Translations under genes and position numbers: made by a program
Notes under the pieces: model-generated
The model's database searches: none
What the model was told of the DNA's origin: nothing
What the model saw: only the letters and a program-made list of their open reading frames with translations
Shown here: piece after piece, positions 49,233-58,860 of the stretch
Numbering within the stretch: the first letter of the stretch is position 1
Layout of the letters: every line of letters starts with the position of its first letter
NCBI RefSeq assembly: GCF_014489535.1
Contig: NZ_CP060783.1
Span: 2,232,001 to 2,296,000 of the forward strand
DNA: 64,000 bases
Direction of reading: 5' to 3'
Source of the DNA: Diaphorobacter aerolatus
Lineage (GTDB): Bacteria; Pseudomonadota; Gammaproteobacteria; Burkholderiales; Burkholderiaceae_C

Positions 49233-51187
49233 ATGCCGCCTCGTTCACCCTTTTTTATCGTGCCCACACAGGGCCTTTCTCGTCGGCGTTTCGTCCAAGG
49301 GTTAGCCGCCGGCGGCGTTCTCGCTGGGCTGTCCACGCCGGCGTTCAAGGCATTTGCCCAGCAAGGCTCCGCGACGCGCGGTGCCGCCCCTGTGCTGAAG
49401 GGCACCGAGTTCGACTTGGTGATCGCCGAATCGCCCGTGAACTTCACGGGCAAGCCAGGCGTGGCTACGACCATCAACGGCTCGCTGCCGGCACCGACAT
49501 TGCGTTGGCGCGAGGGTGACACCGTCACAATCCGTGTAACCAACAAGCTGCGTGAAGCCACATCCATTCACTGGCACGGGATCATCCTGCCGTATCAGAT
49601 GGATGGCGTGCCGGGCATCAGCTTCAATGGCATCGCTCCCGGCGAGACCTTCACGTACCGCTTCAAGGTTCAGCAGAGCGGCTCCTACTGGTACCACTCG
49701 CACTCCGGCTTCCAGGAACTCACGGGCATGTACGGGGCGATCATCATCGACCCCGCTGGCGCCGAGACCATCCACGCCGACCGTGACCACGTGCTGCTGT
49801 TCTCGGATTGGACCGACGAAGACCCGATGCGGGTGTTCACCAAGCTCAAGTCCCAAAGCGACTATTACAACTACAACCAACCTACCGTCTTCGACTTCTT
49901 CCGGGACGCCTCGCGCGAAGGCACGGCCGCTGCGATCGACAAGCGCAAGATGTGGAACGAGATGCGGATGAATCCGACGGATCTCGCAGATCTGTCTGCC
50001 GCCACGCTGACCTATCTGGCCAACGGCGTCACCCCCGCCGGCAATTGGACGGCGCTGTTCCGACCGGGTGAGCGCGTGCGGCTGCGCATGGTCAACGGTG
50101 CGGGCAACACCTTCTACGACGTACGCATTCCAGGACTGAAACTCACGGTGGTGCACGTCGATGGTGTTGACGTGGAGCCGGTGACCGTCGATGAGTTCCG
50201 ATTCGGTCCTGGCGAAACCGTCGACGTGATCGTCCAGCCACGGGATGACGCTTACACGATCTTCGCCCAGGCGATGGACCGGACAGGCTACGCGCGTGCC
50301 ACGCTGGCCGTGCGTGAAGGTCTTCAAGCTCCCGTGCCTGCCCTCGATCCGGTCGAATGGCTGACCATGAACGACATGATGGGCGGCATGATGGGGGCAT
50401 GGACCATGGCGGGTCCGGCCAGGCCATGGAGATGACCGGGATGACCGGGATGACGGGCATGACGGGCATGACGGGCATGACGGGCATGACGGGCATGACG
50501 GGCATGACGGGCATGACTGGGATGACCGGGATGGGCTCGGGTTCGATGTCCGGGATGGATCATGGGGCGATGGCAGGCATGAATCACGGCGCCATGAACC
50601 ACGGTGGCATGGCGATGGATCACAGCCAACACGCCGCGGCGGCGGGGGGACTGGCCGTGCCCAGCACTACTGCTCGCCACGCTCGCACCGAGTATGGTGC
50701 CAGCACGGACATGCGCGTTGACATGGCGCGCACCAACCTCGATGATCCCGGCATCGGACTGCGCAACAACGGTCGGCGCGTGTTGACCCTCGCGGATCTG
50801 CATACCCCGTCGGGGCCGCTGGACAAGAGAGGCCCCGGCCGGGAGGTCGAACTGCACCTCACGGGCAACATGGAACGCTACGCATGGTCCCTGGACGGGC
50901 TGGAGTTCGGAAAGTCCACGCCGGTGCACTTCAAACACGGCGAGCGGCTGCGGGTCATTCTGCACAACGACACCATGATGACCCATCCCATGCACCTGCA
51001 CGGCATGTGGAGCGAGCTGGAAAGCCCCGACGGTCGCTTCCTTGCGCGCCGCCACACCCTGCCGGTGCAGCCGGCACAACGCATCAGCTTCCTGGTGACA
51101 GCCGACGCGCTCGGCCGCTGGGCGTGGCACTGCCACCTGATGTTCCACATGGATGCCGGCATGTTCCGCGAAGTCGTGGTGTCTTGA
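49233..51187 (+). CDS. copA: CopA multicopper oxidase, copper resistance (one frameshift)
   Basis: 651 residues when one G is restored at 50393-50397. Twin-arginine signal peptide (LSRRRFVQGLAAGGVLAGL). Three cupredoxin domains with copper ligands IHWHG, YWYHSHSG, HPMHLHG and HCHLMFHMDAGMF. Between domains 2 and 3 lies a Met/His-rich part with an unusual run of eleven Met-Thr-Gly units (about residues 400-433) followed by MDHGAM- and MNHGAM-type repeats, which should bind Cu(I). It oxidises Cu(I) in the periplasm. First gene of copAB, under the cop box. Confidence 0.93.
50432..50530 (+). repeat. copA: eleven tandem 9-bp repeats in copA
   Basis: Eleven consecutive 9-mers encode MTG. The first two are ATGACCGGG, the next seven are identical ATGACGGGC, and the last two are ATGACTGGG and ATGACCGGG. 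The identical block (50450-50512) should be prone to gain or loss of units by slippage without changing frame. Confidence 0.95.
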
Positions 51188-51212
51188 ACCCAGCGCACAA
51201 GGAAGACCAAGA

Positions 51213-52191
51213 ATGTCCAAAGCACTCCCCACTCGCGCACTGGCCACGACGCTTCTGGCCCTGGTAAGCGTCGCCGCCCAGGCACAAGCACAGAACGACC
51301 ATGCAGCGCACGGCCAGGCCGACGCTCAAACGGCCGCGCCATCCACTCAGACCGTGGCTCCTGCCGCCGACCCGCACGCGGGTCACGCGACGTCGGCGAG
51401 CGGCTCGACCGCGGCCCCGGCCATGGATCACGGCAACATGCAGATGCAGGGCGGGTCGGCGCCTCCTGACGCCCGCGATCCGCATGGCTACTCCAATGGC
51501 CTGACATTGGGATCGGGCGACTACGCCGTACCCGGTGTGCCGCGGCTGATGCTGGCCGACGAACACAGGTTCTTTTCGTTGCGCGGCGAAACTCTGGAAC
51601 GCCGCTTCACGCGCAAAGGAGACGACTCCACGGCCTACGACCTCCAGGCGTGGTATGGGACGACCTACAACAAGGCCGTCGTGAAGGCCGAAGGCGATAT
51701 CGCCAAAGGAAAGCTCGAAGAATCGCGTACCGAGCTTCTCTGGGGCACGCCGTCGCACCGTACTGGGACACCCAGCTCGGCGTTCGGGTGGATAACGGGG
51801 AAGGCCCGAGCCGTCAATGGTTGGCTTTCGGCATCCAGGGCCTCGCCCCTACTGGTTCGAGCTGGAGGCGACGGGCTACGTGGGAAGTGGTGGACGTACG
51901 GCGCTGCGTGTCGAAGGCAGCTACGAGCTGCTGCTGACCCAGCGACTGATTCTGGAGCCTCGCGCCGAGTTGCAGTTTTATGGCAAGGACGACCCTGAAC
52001 GCGGTATCGGCAAGGGCCTGGCCGAAGCGTCTGCTGGCTTGCGCCTGCGCTATGAATTCAGTCGCCAGTTCGCCCCCTATATCGGCGTGGAACGGGCGGG
52101 CAGCTTCGGACGCACCGCGGACTATGTGCGTGCCGAAGGCGGCCGTGCGCAGCAGACGCGCTGGGTGGCTGGCGTGCGATTCTGGTTCTAG
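51213..52191 (+). CDS. copB: CopB outer-membrane copper resistance protein (two frameshifts)
   Basis: 326 residues after restoring one G at 51742-51745 and one C at 51846-51849. Signal peptide (TTLLALVSVAAQAQA), a His/Met-rich region with DHAAHG, DPHAGHATS and MDHGNMQMQGG, then an outer-membrane beta-barrel of the CopB family (SNGLTLGSGDYAVPG; PYWDTQLGVRVDNGEGPSRQ; ending VAGVRFWF). It partners CopA. 25 bp after copA. Confidence 0.9.
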
Positions 52192-52203
52192 AACCTAGCG
52201 GGT

Positions 52204-52437
52204 TTGAGGCGGGTCAGTTTTGCGTGGAAATTAACAATCGAGGAGATGTCGCCCACCGAGCTGACGCTGGCGCACGAGGCCGTGCCGGCCCTCCAATGGC
52301 CGGCCATGACCATGGGCTTCAAGCTGAGCAGCCCGCAGCTCGCCGCGGGTCTTTCGGTTCGGCAGCAGGTGCGATTCACCTTCTCCCAGCAAGGTGAGGA
52401 CTACGTGATCACCGCCATCGAAAAGGTGCAGCCATGA
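52204..52437 (+). pseudogene. CusF-like copper-binding domain, probable CusB C-terminus remnant
   Basis: About 70 codons of a CusF-type domain (ELTLAHEAVPALQWPAMTMG, then FKLSSPQLAAGLSVRQQVRF) including the W/M copper site. CusF domains occur fused at the C-terminus of many CusB adaptors, and the following ATGATCGCC (52434) overlapping its stop is how cusA usually begins. There is no signal peptide, and the 5' part is replaced by the copB end. I read it as what is left of cusBA after deletion and IS66 insertion; a stand-alone truncated cusF is the alternative. Confidence 0.7.
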
Positions 52438-52677
52438 TCGCCAACGCTCACAAGAAGCTGGAGGCTTGGCAGCACGCGCACCCGGATCAACGACTGCAGG
52501 GCAAGGAGCGATGGGACGTGATCACACAGGCCGCGGAGGAAGTCGGCCGTGCCACCTGTGCCGACGCTGTCGCCACGCTGCATCGCCGTGGAGATCCGCC
52601 GTGGCAGCACCACGGTGCAGGCCGAGCTACCGCTGGACGCGCGCAGCGCCGCCTGGCTGCGCGAGGTTCTGGGTTGA
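52434..52677 (+). pseudogene. tnpA: IS66 TnpA, internally deleted
   Basis: The first frame ([20 protein letters not shown], then [15 protein letters not shown]) breaks off near 52570. A different frame resumes with [20 protein letters not shown] and stops at 52677, the normal end of an IS66 TnpA. The missing middle includes most of the HTH region. Whether the first three codons belong to the IS or to a former cusA start is unclear. Confidence 0.6.
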
Positions 52678-53006
52678 TCCGCGTCGACGCCGTCTGGCTG
52701 GCCGTGCAACCGCTGGACATGCGCCTGGGCACCGAAGCCGCACTGGCCCGCGTGGTCGGCATCTTCGGTGCCGCACACCCGCACCATGCCTACCTGTTCA
52801 CCAACCGGCGCGCCAACCGCCTGAAGTGCTTGGTGCACGACGGCATCGGCGTGTGGCTTGCGGCCAGGCGACTCAACGCCAGCAAGTTCGTGTGGCCGCT
52901 GGACGGCGCCAGCACGCAAAACCTGACGCGCGTGCAACTTGACGCGCTCGTGCTGGGCCTGCCGTGGCAGCACCTGGGCGAGGCCGGCATCATCCGCACG
53001 ATCTGA
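52674..53006 (+). CDS. tnpB: IS66 protein TnpB
   Basis: 110 residues, TTG start at 52674 overlapping the tnpA stop. Contains [40 protein letters not shown] and [18 protein letters not shown], a diverged IS66 Orf2. Length normal. Confidence 0.88.
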   Translation: MIRVDAVWLAVQPLDMRLGTEAALARVVGIFGAAHPHHAYLFTNRRANRLKCLVHDGIGVWLAARRLNASKFVWPLDGASTQNLTRVQLDALVLGLPWQHLGEAGIIRTI

Positions 53007-53081
53007 AGCACGCTGCACGGCTCGGACAATTGCCGGATATGCCGATGCGCTGAGGTCGTCGACGTGGCACGATGCCCGTCC

Positions 53082-54638
53082 ATGATCAGCGCAGAGCAAC
53101 TGGACGCCTTGGATCCGCAGACGCGGCAGGCCGTGCAGTCGCTGCTCGCCCAGGTGCAGCAGCGTGACCAGGAGATCGCCTTCAAGCAAGCGATCATCGA
53201 CAAGCTCACGCACGAGATGGCGATCCTCAAGCGCATGAAGTTCGCCGCCACCAGCGAGCGCTTCGCCAGCACCCTCTCGCCCGAGCAGCGCAGCCTGCTG
53301 GAGGAGACGCTGGACACCGACATCCATGAGCTCGACGCCGAGCTGCAGCGCCATCGCAAGAAGGCCGACAACAAGGACGAGGACGAGAAGAAGGCGCCCA
53401 AGCGCACCCAGTTACCCGCCGACCTGCCGCGCCGCGACGTGCCCCATGAGCCGACCGATACGAGCTGCGGCTGCGGCCAGGACATGCAACGCATCGGGGA
53501 GGACGTGGCCGAAAAGCTCGACTACCAGCCCGGCGTGTTCACGGTCGAACGCCACGTGCGCGGCAAGTGGGTTTGCAAGTGCTGCGAGCGCATCGTGCAG
53601 GCACCGGTGCCGGCACACGTGATCGACAAGGGCATCCCGACGACCGGCCTGCTGGCCCATGTGCTGGTGGCCAAGTTCATGGATCACTTGCCCCTGTACC
53701 GGCAGGAGGCCGTGTTCGCGCGGGCCGGCCACGTGATCGCCCGCTCGACGCTGGCCGAGTGGGTGGGTGCCTGTGGCGCGCAGCTGCAGCCCCTGGTGCA
53801 GGCTCTGGCCGACGAACTGCGGCGCCACCTGGTGCTGCACGCCGACGAGACGCCGGTGGCCATGCTCAAGCCGGGCAACGGCAAGACCCACAAAGCCTAC
53901 ATCTGGTCGTACTGCACACCGAGCACCAATCCCGTCAAGGCGGTGGTGTTCGAGTTCAGCGAGACCCGCAGCGGTGAGAACGTGCGCGACTTCCTGCGGC
54001 TGGACACGCCCTGCGCATGGCGGGGCACGCTGGTGACTGACGGCTTCAGTGGCTACTCGGCCTGTGTCGACAAAGTCGTGACCTCGGCCCAATGCATGGC
54101 TCACAGCCGACGCAAGTTCCACGAACTGTGGGCCAACCATGGCAGCAAGGTCGGCGAGCAGGCGCTGCGCTTCTACCAGGCCCTGTTCCGCATCGAGCGC
54201 CAGGCCGAACAGCTCGCCAGTGAGGAGCGACAGCGGCTCCGGCAGCGCAAGTCACACCGGGTGCTCGCCGTGTTCCACCGATGGCTGCTCGCAAAGCGGC
54301 AGCCGGTGCCGCCCGGCTCCGCGACCATCAAGGCGATCGACTACAGCCTGAAACGCTGGAAGGAGCTCACGCACTTCGTCAGCGACGGCGACGTGCCGAT
54401 CTCGAACAACTGGGTCGAGAACCAGATCCGCCCAATTGCCGTTGGAAGATCGAATTGGTTGTTCGCCGGCAGCCTGCGGGCAGGCAAACGGGCCGCGGCC
54501 ATCATGAGCCTGCTGCACTCGGCCCGCATCAACGGGCACGACCCCTACGCCTACTTCAAGGACGTGCTGGATCGCCTGCCGACGCACCCGGCCAGCCGGA
54601 TCGACGAGCTGCTGCCGCATCGCTGGTCACCGAGCTGA
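53082..54638 (+). CDS. tnpC: IS66 transposase TnpC
   Basis: 518 residues from ATG 53082 (MISAEQLDALDPQTRQAVQS). Zinc-finger-like Cys motifs (CGCGQDMQRIGED; CKCCERIV), the DDE domain (LHADETPVAMLKPGNGKTHK; LVTDGFSGYSACVDK; DVPISNNWVENQIRPIAVGR). Intact and full length. Confidence 0.95.
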   Translation: MISAEQLDALDPQTRQAVQSLLAQVQQRDQEIAFKQAIIDKLTHEMAILKRMKFAATSERFASTLSPEQRSLLEETLDTDIHELDAELQRHRKKADNKDEDEKKAPKRTQLPADLPRRDVPHEPTDTSCGCGQDMQRIGEDVAEKLDYQPGVFTVERHVRGKWVCKCCERIVQAPVPAHVIDKGIPTTGLLAHVLVAKFMDHLPLYRQEAVFARAGHVIARSTLAEWVGACGAQLQPLVQALADELRRHLVLHADETPVAMLKPGNGKTHKAYIWSYCTPSTNPVKAVVFEFSETRSGENVRDFLRLDTPCAWRGTLVTDGFSGYSACVDKVVTSAQCMAHSRRKFHELWANHGSKVGEQALRFYQALFRIERQAEQLASEERQRLRQRKSHRVLAVFHRWLLAKRQPVPPGSATIKAIDYSLKRWKELTHFVSDGDVPISNNWVENQIRPIAVGRSNWLFAGSLRAGKRAAAIMSLLHSARINGHDPYAYFKDVLDRLPTHPASRIDELLPHRWSPS

Positions 54639-54661
54639 AGCCTCTTCGCCGTTGGACGCCA

Positions 54662-55229
54662 ATTCCCATCCCCGGTGTCAGGGGCTGGGAATCTACACCG
54701 TGCCCCGGCCTACAACCGTCAAGATGTGTTCGGCGGACGCATACTCTACGGCGGCGTGCGTGCGCGCTTCACCGGCCTCGAAGCCAACGGCAATCTGCGT
54801 CTACAAGGGCCGGACGGGTTATCGCGGACTTCCGACGGCTCGACGCTGGATCTGGCATGGCGGACTGACGTTGTACGGGCCACAAACCTAGATACCGGCG
54901 AGCCGCTACCACGCATCGCTCCGCTGCGCATTGGCGCGACCCTGGTCTACGGTAACGGGCCGTGGAACGCGCGGCTTGGCTTCGACTACAACGCAGCGCA
55001 ACGCCGAGTGCCGGCCAACACGCGCGAGACCGAGGCCTACACGCTGTGGAACGCCGCGATCACCTACGGCATGAAGGCACAGCGGGCGCGGCTGACCTGG
55101 TACGCGCGCATAGACAACTTGACCAACAAGCTCGCCTACAGCCCTACCTCGATCCTGACCACGACGGTGTATCCGAACGCACCGCTGCCGGGACGCACGC
55201 TCAGGATCGGCGTAAGGGCGACCTTCTGA
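54662..55229 (+). pseudogene. TonB-dependent outer-membrane receptor, C-terminal remnant
   Basis: About 189 codons of the last beta-strands of a TonB-dependent receptor: DVFGGRILYGGVRARFTGLE, ARLGFDYNAAQRRVPANTRE, WYARIDNLTNKLAYSPTS and the C-terminal PGRTLRIGVRATF ending in Phe. The plug and most of the barrel are missing, lost at the IS66 junction. Copper-linked receptors (OprC-type) are plausible from the neighbours but not proven. Confidence 0.85.
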
Positions 55230-55318
55230 TCCGGTTGTAGTGGAGCCCTCCGATCTATGCCGGGCTCCCAAACGAGAACCCTGGTCTGCTCCTTACTCTG
55301 CAATCCAAATACCATCAG

Positions 55319-55786
55319 CTATCGCAAACGACTGGTTGGCGGCGATTGAACCGGAGGCGGGCCAACAAGTGCGGCGATGATGGGGCAAGGGGACGCTTGC
55401 CCCATCTCCTCGCACTGCAAGAGCATGTCCCGTAGAGCACCTTGCATGCGTTCGAGATCGCCGAGCTTCTCATCGATCTGGTCAAGGCGCCGCCGTGTCA
55501 CCGTCTGAATGGCTCGGCGATTCCGCCCATCCTCCAGGTCCAAGAGCGATTTCACCTCGTCCAGCGAGAACCCAAGGCTTTGCGCGCGCTTGATGAAACC
55601 TATCCGCTGGATCATCGAAGCGGGGTAGCGCCGGAAGCTGCCGGCGGCCTTCGGGATCGGCAACAGGCCGCGTCCCTGGTAGTAGCGGATTGTCTCCACG
55701 CCGACACCAGCGACCTTCGCCAGCCTGCCGACAGTCATCCAATCACCCGGACCTTCTTTCATTGAGGGATCCACTGTCTTATTCAT
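55319..55786 (-). CDS. MerR-family regulator of the copper/PPK2 cluster
   Basis: About 155 residues; starts possible at 55786, 55762 or 55738. MerR winged helix (MTVGRLAKVAGVGVETIRYY, GRGLLPIPKAAGSFRRYP), dimerisation helix, and C-terminal LLQCEEMGQASPCPIIAAL with two Cys nine residues apart, as in MerR Cys117/126. The Cys82 equivalent is absent (LEDGRNRRAIQ), so it is not a normal Hg(II) sensor. Divergent from the 55907-64000 gene run; a small dyad ACGCAGCACTGCGT lies at 55802-55815. Confidence 0.85.
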   Translation of the reverse strand: MNKTVDPSMKEGPGDWMTVGRLAKVAGVGVETIRYYQGRGLLPIPKAAGSFRRYPASMIQRIGFIKRAQSLGFSLDEVKSLLDLEDGRNRRAIQTVTRRRLDQIDEKLGDLERMQGALRDMLLQCEEMGQASPCPIIAALVGPPPVQSPPTSRLR

Positions 55787-55906
55787 GACCGACAAAGAAT
55801 AACGCAGCACTGCGTAGTTGACCCCTGCCTCCATTTGATCCAAATCAATTTCCCGCAGCTCAGTTGGGAATAGGATCACAGGTGTCAATGGGTCAATAGG
55901 CCGCAC

Positions 55907-56341
55907 ATGCGCACACTTCTCAACCACCGCAGGATTCGCGCCATCGCGTGGATGGTGCTCGGGGTATGGCTGTTTGCGCTCGGGGCCGGGGTGGCCAATG
56001 CCTGCCTTCTGGAGTCTCCGCAGCAACATCGGCATGCTGTCGGATATGAGCATGTTCCATCGTCCGGGCATGGAAATCATGAAGGCCTCCATGGTGAGCA
56101 CGAAGAAGGTTCGCACGACCCGTCGAAGGCCCCGTGCCTGAAGCTCTGCGGCGACGTCAACCAGTCCGCCATTCAGAAAGCACCAACCTTCGCGTTCGAC
56201 CTCGTCGGTTTGGCGCCTCCCGCCTATGGAGACCAGCTGCTGGCTCCGACGTTGGCTCTGCGAGCCATCCCATCGAGGGGTCACCAGCGACCACCTCCCA
56301 AGCGGCCGTCGTGGCTGCTGTTCGAGCGTCTCGCGCTGTAG
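55907..56341 (+). CDS. secreted His-rich protein, CopL-like
   Basis: 144 residues. Signal peptide or anchor (IAWMVLGVWLFALGAGVANA) then Cys, His clusters (HRHAVGYEHVPSSGHGNHEG, LHGEHEEGSH) and CLKLCGDVNQSA. The pattern resembles CopL-type or similar metal-responsive proteins next to merR/cop genes in beta- and gamma-proteobacteria, but the family name is a guess. Its 3' end and the following intergenic sequence have a diverged copy at 38175-38370. Confidence 0.65.
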   Translation: MRTLLNHRRIRAIAWMVLGVWLFALGAGVANACLLESPQQHRHAVGYEHVPSSGHGNHEGLHGEHEEGSHDPSKAPCLKLCGDVNQSAIQKAPTFAFDLVGLAPPAYGDQLLAPTLALRAIPSRGHQRPPPKRPSWLLFERLAL

Positions 56342-56495
56342 CGCCTCCTTTGAGTTGCCGTGTCGGTCACACCCGGCGCACAACTCATAAGCCTTGACTC
56401 TGTACCCGACTACGGAGTTTTCATAGGGCTTTGTCCGCTTGCGGCGACATCGGTTTCGCCCCAATGGCAGGCACCCGCGGCTAAAGGAGAGAGAA

Positions 56496-56897
56496 ATGAA
56501 ATTCACGCATTCGATCGCGGCCATCGTTGGCGCCGCACTGGTCACCTTGTCTGCGTTCGCGCAGGACAACCATCAGGCCCATCACCCCGCAGGTGCGAGT
56601 CCGACCGCGGCCGAGACGCCAAGGGCGCCGACCACCGAGGGCATGGATGCGCAACTGAAGTCGATGCAGGCCATGCACGAACGGATGGTGGCTGCGAAGA
56701 CGCCTGCGCAGCGCAAGGCGCTCATGGCCGAACACATGCAGGCCATGCGGGCTGGCATGGCGATGATGGGCGCAATGAAGGATGGAGCCGAGTCGGCGCC
56801 GACAGCTGAGCGGCAGCAAATGCTCGAAATGCGCATGGACATGTGCCAATCCATGATGCAGATGATGATGGACCGGATGCCTGAGCCGGCGAAGTGA
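56496..56897 (+). CDS. periplasmic Met/His-rich protein
   Basis: 133 residues with signal peptide (IAAIVGAALVTLSAFA). The mature part is helical and very Met-rich (MQAMHERMVAAK, MRAGMAMMGAMK, MCQSMMQMMMDRM), with DNHQAHHPAG at the N-terminus. Such Met clusters bind Cu(I)/Ag(I). AAAGGAGAGAGAA supplies a strong ribosome site. A copper-scavenging role is inferred from composition and context. Confidence 0.75.
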   Translation: MKFTHSIAAIVGAALVTLSAFAQDNHQAHHPAGASPTAAETPRAPTTEGMDAQLKSMQAMHERMVAAKTPAQRKALMAEHMQAMRAGMAMMGAMKDGAESAPTAERQQMLEMRMDMCQSMMQMMMDRMPEPAK

Positions 56898-56908
56898 GGA
56901 GGACGACC

Positions 56909-57148
56909 ATGACAACTTCTCACCGCACCAGTCCGAGGTTTTCGCGCTCGCGATGGTTCCTGGGCTTTCTGATCTTCCTGGCCGTGAGCCTCTACATGCT
57001 GCTGACGGAACACCGCGGGCACTACCTGGCCGCGCTGCCACTGGTCCTCCTGGCGACTTGCGTCATCGCTCATGTGCTGATGCATCGCCATGCCGTACCA
57101 GGCGACGGTAGCAAGGCGAATCCACCGTACCCGGGAGAGCGCAAATGA
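56909..57148 (+). CDS. DUF2933 membrane protein
   Basis: 79 residues from ATG 56909. Two hydrophobic helices (WFLGFLIFLAVSLYMLLTEH; YLAALPLVLLATCVIAHVLM) joined by HRGHYLAA, ending in HMH-like (LMHRHAV). This is the DUF2933 pattern, small proteins found in copper or metal clusters with unknown function. Ends overlapping the next start by 4 bp. Confidence 0.82.
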   Translation: MTTSHRTSPRFSRSRWFLGFLIFLAVSLYMLLTEHRGHYLAALPLVLLATCVIAHVLMHRHAVPGDGSKANPPYPGERK

Positions 57149-57794
57149 ACCACGATGCGCCCGCTTATGGGCTTTGGCTGCTCGTCCTCGTGAACTCGGC
57201 GGTCTTCATCATGTTCGCCTTCAGCTTCTTCAAACCGCAGACCTCGCGCGACTGGAGAACCTTCGGGACATTCGCAGCGTTCATTGTTGCCTTGTTCGTC
57301 GAGATGTACGGCTTTCCGCTGACGCTGTACGTGCTGTCCGGCTGGCTTCAGACCAAGTATCCCAGTCTGGACTTGCTGTCGCACAACAGCGGCCATCTCT
57401 GGTCGACCCTGCTGGGCGAGAGCGGCGACCCTCACTTCAGCCCGCTTCATATCGCAAGCTACATCTTCATCGGGGCGGCTTCTGGCTTCTGTCGAGCGCC
57501 TGGACGGTGCTCTACCACGCGCAACGGCACGCCCAACTTGCCGTGAGCGGCCCATACGCCAGGATTCGGCACCCGCAGTATGTGGCCTTCGTGGCGATCC
57601 TTTTCGGCTTTCTGCTGCAGTGGCCGACGCTGTTGACGCTGCTGATGTTCCCCTTCCTCGTCGTGATGTATTCGAGGCTGGCTGTCAACGAGGAGAAGGA
57701 CATGCGCAAGCAGTTCGGCGCCGAGTTCGACGCCTATGCCGCGCGCACGCCGCGCTTCCTTCCCTCCCTCTCGGACACGCGCCAGCGAGGCTGA
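57145..57794 (+). CDS. isoprenylcysteine carboxyl methyltransferase-like membrane protein (one frameshift)
   Basis: 216 residues when one G is restored at 57472-57475 (YIFIGGGFWLLSSAW). About five membrane helices. The C-terminal PEMT/ICMT region has YARIRHPQYVAFVAILFGFL and NEEKDMRKQFGAEFDAYAAR, the SAM-binding signature of this family. Bacterial members near copper genes have no proven substrate. Translationally coupled to DUF2933. Confidence 0.85.
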
Positions 57795-57795
57795 C

Positions 57796-57954
57796 ATGAA
57801 GAAGACCCGCTGGCGTCAGCGCATCAATCGACCGTACCTGGCTGCAGCCTACGGACAAGGCGATGGCTGCGGCTCCCGCTCGGATGCGGACATGAGCGCC
57901 GCGCCCCGCCGGGCGTCGACACACGCAATGCTGATCGCCTGCGACCAGACCTAA
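57796..57954 (+). CDS. possible small protein upstream of ppk2
   Basis: 52-codon frame (MKKTRWRQRINRPYLAAAYG...) starting 1 bp after the preceding stop and ending 10 bp before ppk2. No motif, no hydrophobic segment. It may be translated by coupling or be chance. Confidence 0.3.
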   Translation: MKKTRWRQRINRPYLAAAYGQGDGCGSRSDADMSAAPRRASTHAMLIACDQT

Positions 57955-57964
57955 CGGAGAACCC

Positions 57965-58828
57965 ATGGCAAAGAACAAGAAGGGCGCCAAAGGCGCCAAG
58001 CACAAGGCCGATGTGGACGGCACCGGCACTGCCCACGGCTCAGCGCGCGACGAGACAGCGACACGCTCGATCGGCCGCGAGGACTACGAAGCACAGTTGC
58101 ACATGCTGCAGATCGAACTGGTGAAACTGCAGCGGCATTTCATCAAATGCAACGACCGTATCCTGATCCTCTTGGAGGGAAGGGACGGCGCAGGCAAGGA
58201 CGGCAGCATCAAGCGGTTGGTCGAACACCTGAGTCCTCGGGAAACACGGGTCGTCGCGCTAGGAAAGCCCTCCGACCGGGATCGCACGGGCTGGTACTTC
58301 CAGCGCTACGTCCCGCACCTGCCGGTTGGCGAAGAGCTCGTGGTGTTCAACCGCAGTTGGTACAACCGTGCGGGCGTGGAACCGGTGATGGGCTTCTGTA
58401 CCGCCGAGGAGCACGAGGAATTCATGAACTCAGTGCCCAAGTTCGAGGAGATGCTGGTCAACTCCGGCATCAAGCTGCTGAAGTACTACCTCGACATCGG
58501 CAAGAAGGAGCAGAGCCGCCGGCTCGGGGAACGCCGCCGTGATCCCCTCAAACAGTGGAAGTCGAGCCCGGTGGATGCCGTCGCGCTGAAGCACTGGGAC
58601 GGCTATACACGGGCGCGCGACGAGATGTTCATGCGCACCCATACGGCCGCAGCGCCCTGGTCTGTCGTGCACGGCGACAACAAACGGTTGGCGAGGCTCA
58701 ACCTGATCAGAGACATCCTCTCCCGGCTGCACTACGCCGGCAAGAAGCACAAGGTCATCGCTCCCGACCGGGAGATCGTCTTCGAGTTCTCGCAGGACTG
58801 CCTGGACTCGGGCCGACTCGCTCGTTGA
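57965..58828 (+). CDS. ppk2: polyphosphate kinase 2 (PPK2)
   Basis: 287 residues. Lys/Ala-rich N-terminus ([13 protein letters not shown]), Walker [16 protein letters not shown] (about residues 70-84), lid region, Walker [21 protein letters not shown], and [21 protein letters not shown] single-domain PPK2, which phosphorylates nucleotides from polyphosphate (or the reverse). Polyphosphate binds metals, so its place in a copper run makes functional sense, but this is inference. Starts ten bases after the small frame, preceded by CGGAGAACCC. Confidence 0.95.
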   Translation: MAKNKKGAKGAKHKADVDGTGTAHGSARDETATRSIGREDYEAQLHMLQIELVKLQRHFIKCNDRILILLEGRDGAGKDGSIKRLVEHLSPRETRVVALGKPSDRDRTGWYFQRYVPHLPVGEELVVFNRSWYNRAGVEPVMGFCTAEEHEEFMNSVPKFEEMLVNSGIKLLKYYLDIGKKEQSRRLGERRRDPLKQWKSSPVDAVALKHWDGYTRARDEMFMRTHTAAAPWSVVHGDNKRLARLNLIRDILSRLHYAGKKHKVIAPDREIVFEFSQDCLDSGRLAR

Positions 58829-58860
58829 GACCACGTACACAGCGAACAGGAAGAACATCC

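Larger units (their letters stand above)
52434..54661 (+). mobile_element. second IS66-family element, both ends damaged
   Basis: tnpB and tnpC are intact, but tnpA has an internal loss and neither canonical tip (GTAAGCG/CGCTTAC) is found. On the right the sequence reaches GTTGGACG at about 54654-54661 and then becomes TonB-receptor coding sequence. So the element end has been deleted together with neighbouring DNA. It is a different IS66 subtype from the one at 44653-47649. Confidence 0.8.

Noticed and set aside
50432-50530. CRISPR-like or satellite array
   Set aside because: 9-bp units without spacers, in frame inside copA.
55319-56569. 416-codon minus-strand frame ending as MerR
   Set aside because: Only the last 155 or so residues are MerR; the upstream part is antisense to the copL-like gene.
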